Assembly (NCBI GenBank): GCA_041556555.1
Contig: JBFFIE010000003.1
Location: 32,666 to 96,665, forward strand
Direction: 5' to 3'
Length of the DNA stretch: 64,000 bases
From: SZUA-592 sp041556555
Lineage (GTDB): Bacteria; Pseudomonadota; Gammaproteobacteria; Eutrophobiales; Eutrophobiaceae
The position numbers and the translations under genes are program-made. The notes under the pieces were generated by a model. That model worked only from the letters and a program-made list of their open reading frames with translations, was not told the origin of the DNA and searched no databases. Of this stretch, positions 63,949 through 64,000 are shown one piece after another; the stretch's first letter is position 1, and every line of letters starts with the position of its first letter.

Positions 63949-64000
63949 TCAGATAACAAGCATTATGTTAAATTATAGACTAGTCGTATTGAAATAAATA

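Noticed and set aside
1..64000. CRISPR arrays, insertion sequences, prophage genes, tRNA or rRNA genes
   Set aside because: No spaced direct repeats, transposases, integrases or clover-leaf signatures were noticed. The window reads as chromosomal core with small accessory genes.

Overview
This 64 kb window is chromosomal DNA of a gammaproteobacterium of moderate G+C. The backbone is classic gammaproteobacterial synteny: csiV-mfd; the run mtnA-gyrA-serC-pheA-hisC-tyrA-aroA-cmk-rpsA-ihfB-lapA-lapB-pyrF read as one long minus-strand block; rnt-pyrC; and pyrG-kdsA-eno-ftsB-ispD-ispF. No rRNA, tRNA, insertion sequence, prophage or CRISPR array was seen.

Layout. 0-19.7 kb: an unknown gene coupled to csiV, then mfd, pyrF, lapBA, ihfB, rpsA, cmk, aroA, tyrA, hisC, pheA, serC, gyrA and mtnA, all on the minus strand. 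19.8-28 kb: mtaD, a CbiX-like chelatase, rnt and pyrC (minus), a 1-Cys peroxiredoxin, an aldo/keto reductase, purB, a degenerate phospholipase-D-like protein and a short secretin-domain protein. 28-36.5 kb: purL, an Smr endonuclease gene, and a convergent rpfC/rpfF pair that makes up a diffusible-signal-factor (DSF) quorum-sensing module. 36.5-42 kb: ispF, ispD, ftsB, eno, kdsA and pyrG. 42-48.6 kb: an EamA transporter, a ClC channel split by a frameshift in an (AG)4 tract, formate-tetrahydrofolate ligase, a DUF1223 protein and an alpha/beta hydrolase. 48.9-56.9 kb: a tight six-gene operon sga-mcl-mtkA-mtkB-hpr-ppc, the diagnostic part of the serine cycle. 57.2-61.8 kb: metZ behind a SAM-II riboswitch, then divergent icd and aceK. 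61.8-64 kb: a small anchored protein, an orphan pseudopilin and a DUF1631-like protein with internal repeats.

How they fit together. The serine-cycle operon with fhs, eno, icd and aceK suggests C1 assimilation, or glyoxylate/glycine handling, through malyl-CoA. Sga turns serine plus glyoxylate into hydroxypyruvate and glycine, Hpr makes glycerate, eno and Ppc lead to oxaloacetate, MtkAB makes malyl-CoA, and Mcl splits it to acetyl-CoA and glyoxylate. AceK beside icd (target serine conserved) implies that isocitrate flux is switched between the TCA cycle and a glyoxylate route. glyA, glycerate kinase, mtdA/fch and aceAB are not in the window, so methylotrophy is likely but not proven.

The best hunting results are: the complete metZ control region (promoter, SAM-II aptamer, a 7-bp antiterminator pairing, intrinsic terminator); the RpfC/RpfF module, whose RpfC carries an extra degenerate receiver domain; a PEP carboxylase that has lost the C-terminal asparagine used for aspartate inhibition; palindromes sharing a 9-mer on both sides of the serine-cycle operon; the slipped ClC gene; and the uncharacterised repeat/short-motif protein at the right edge.
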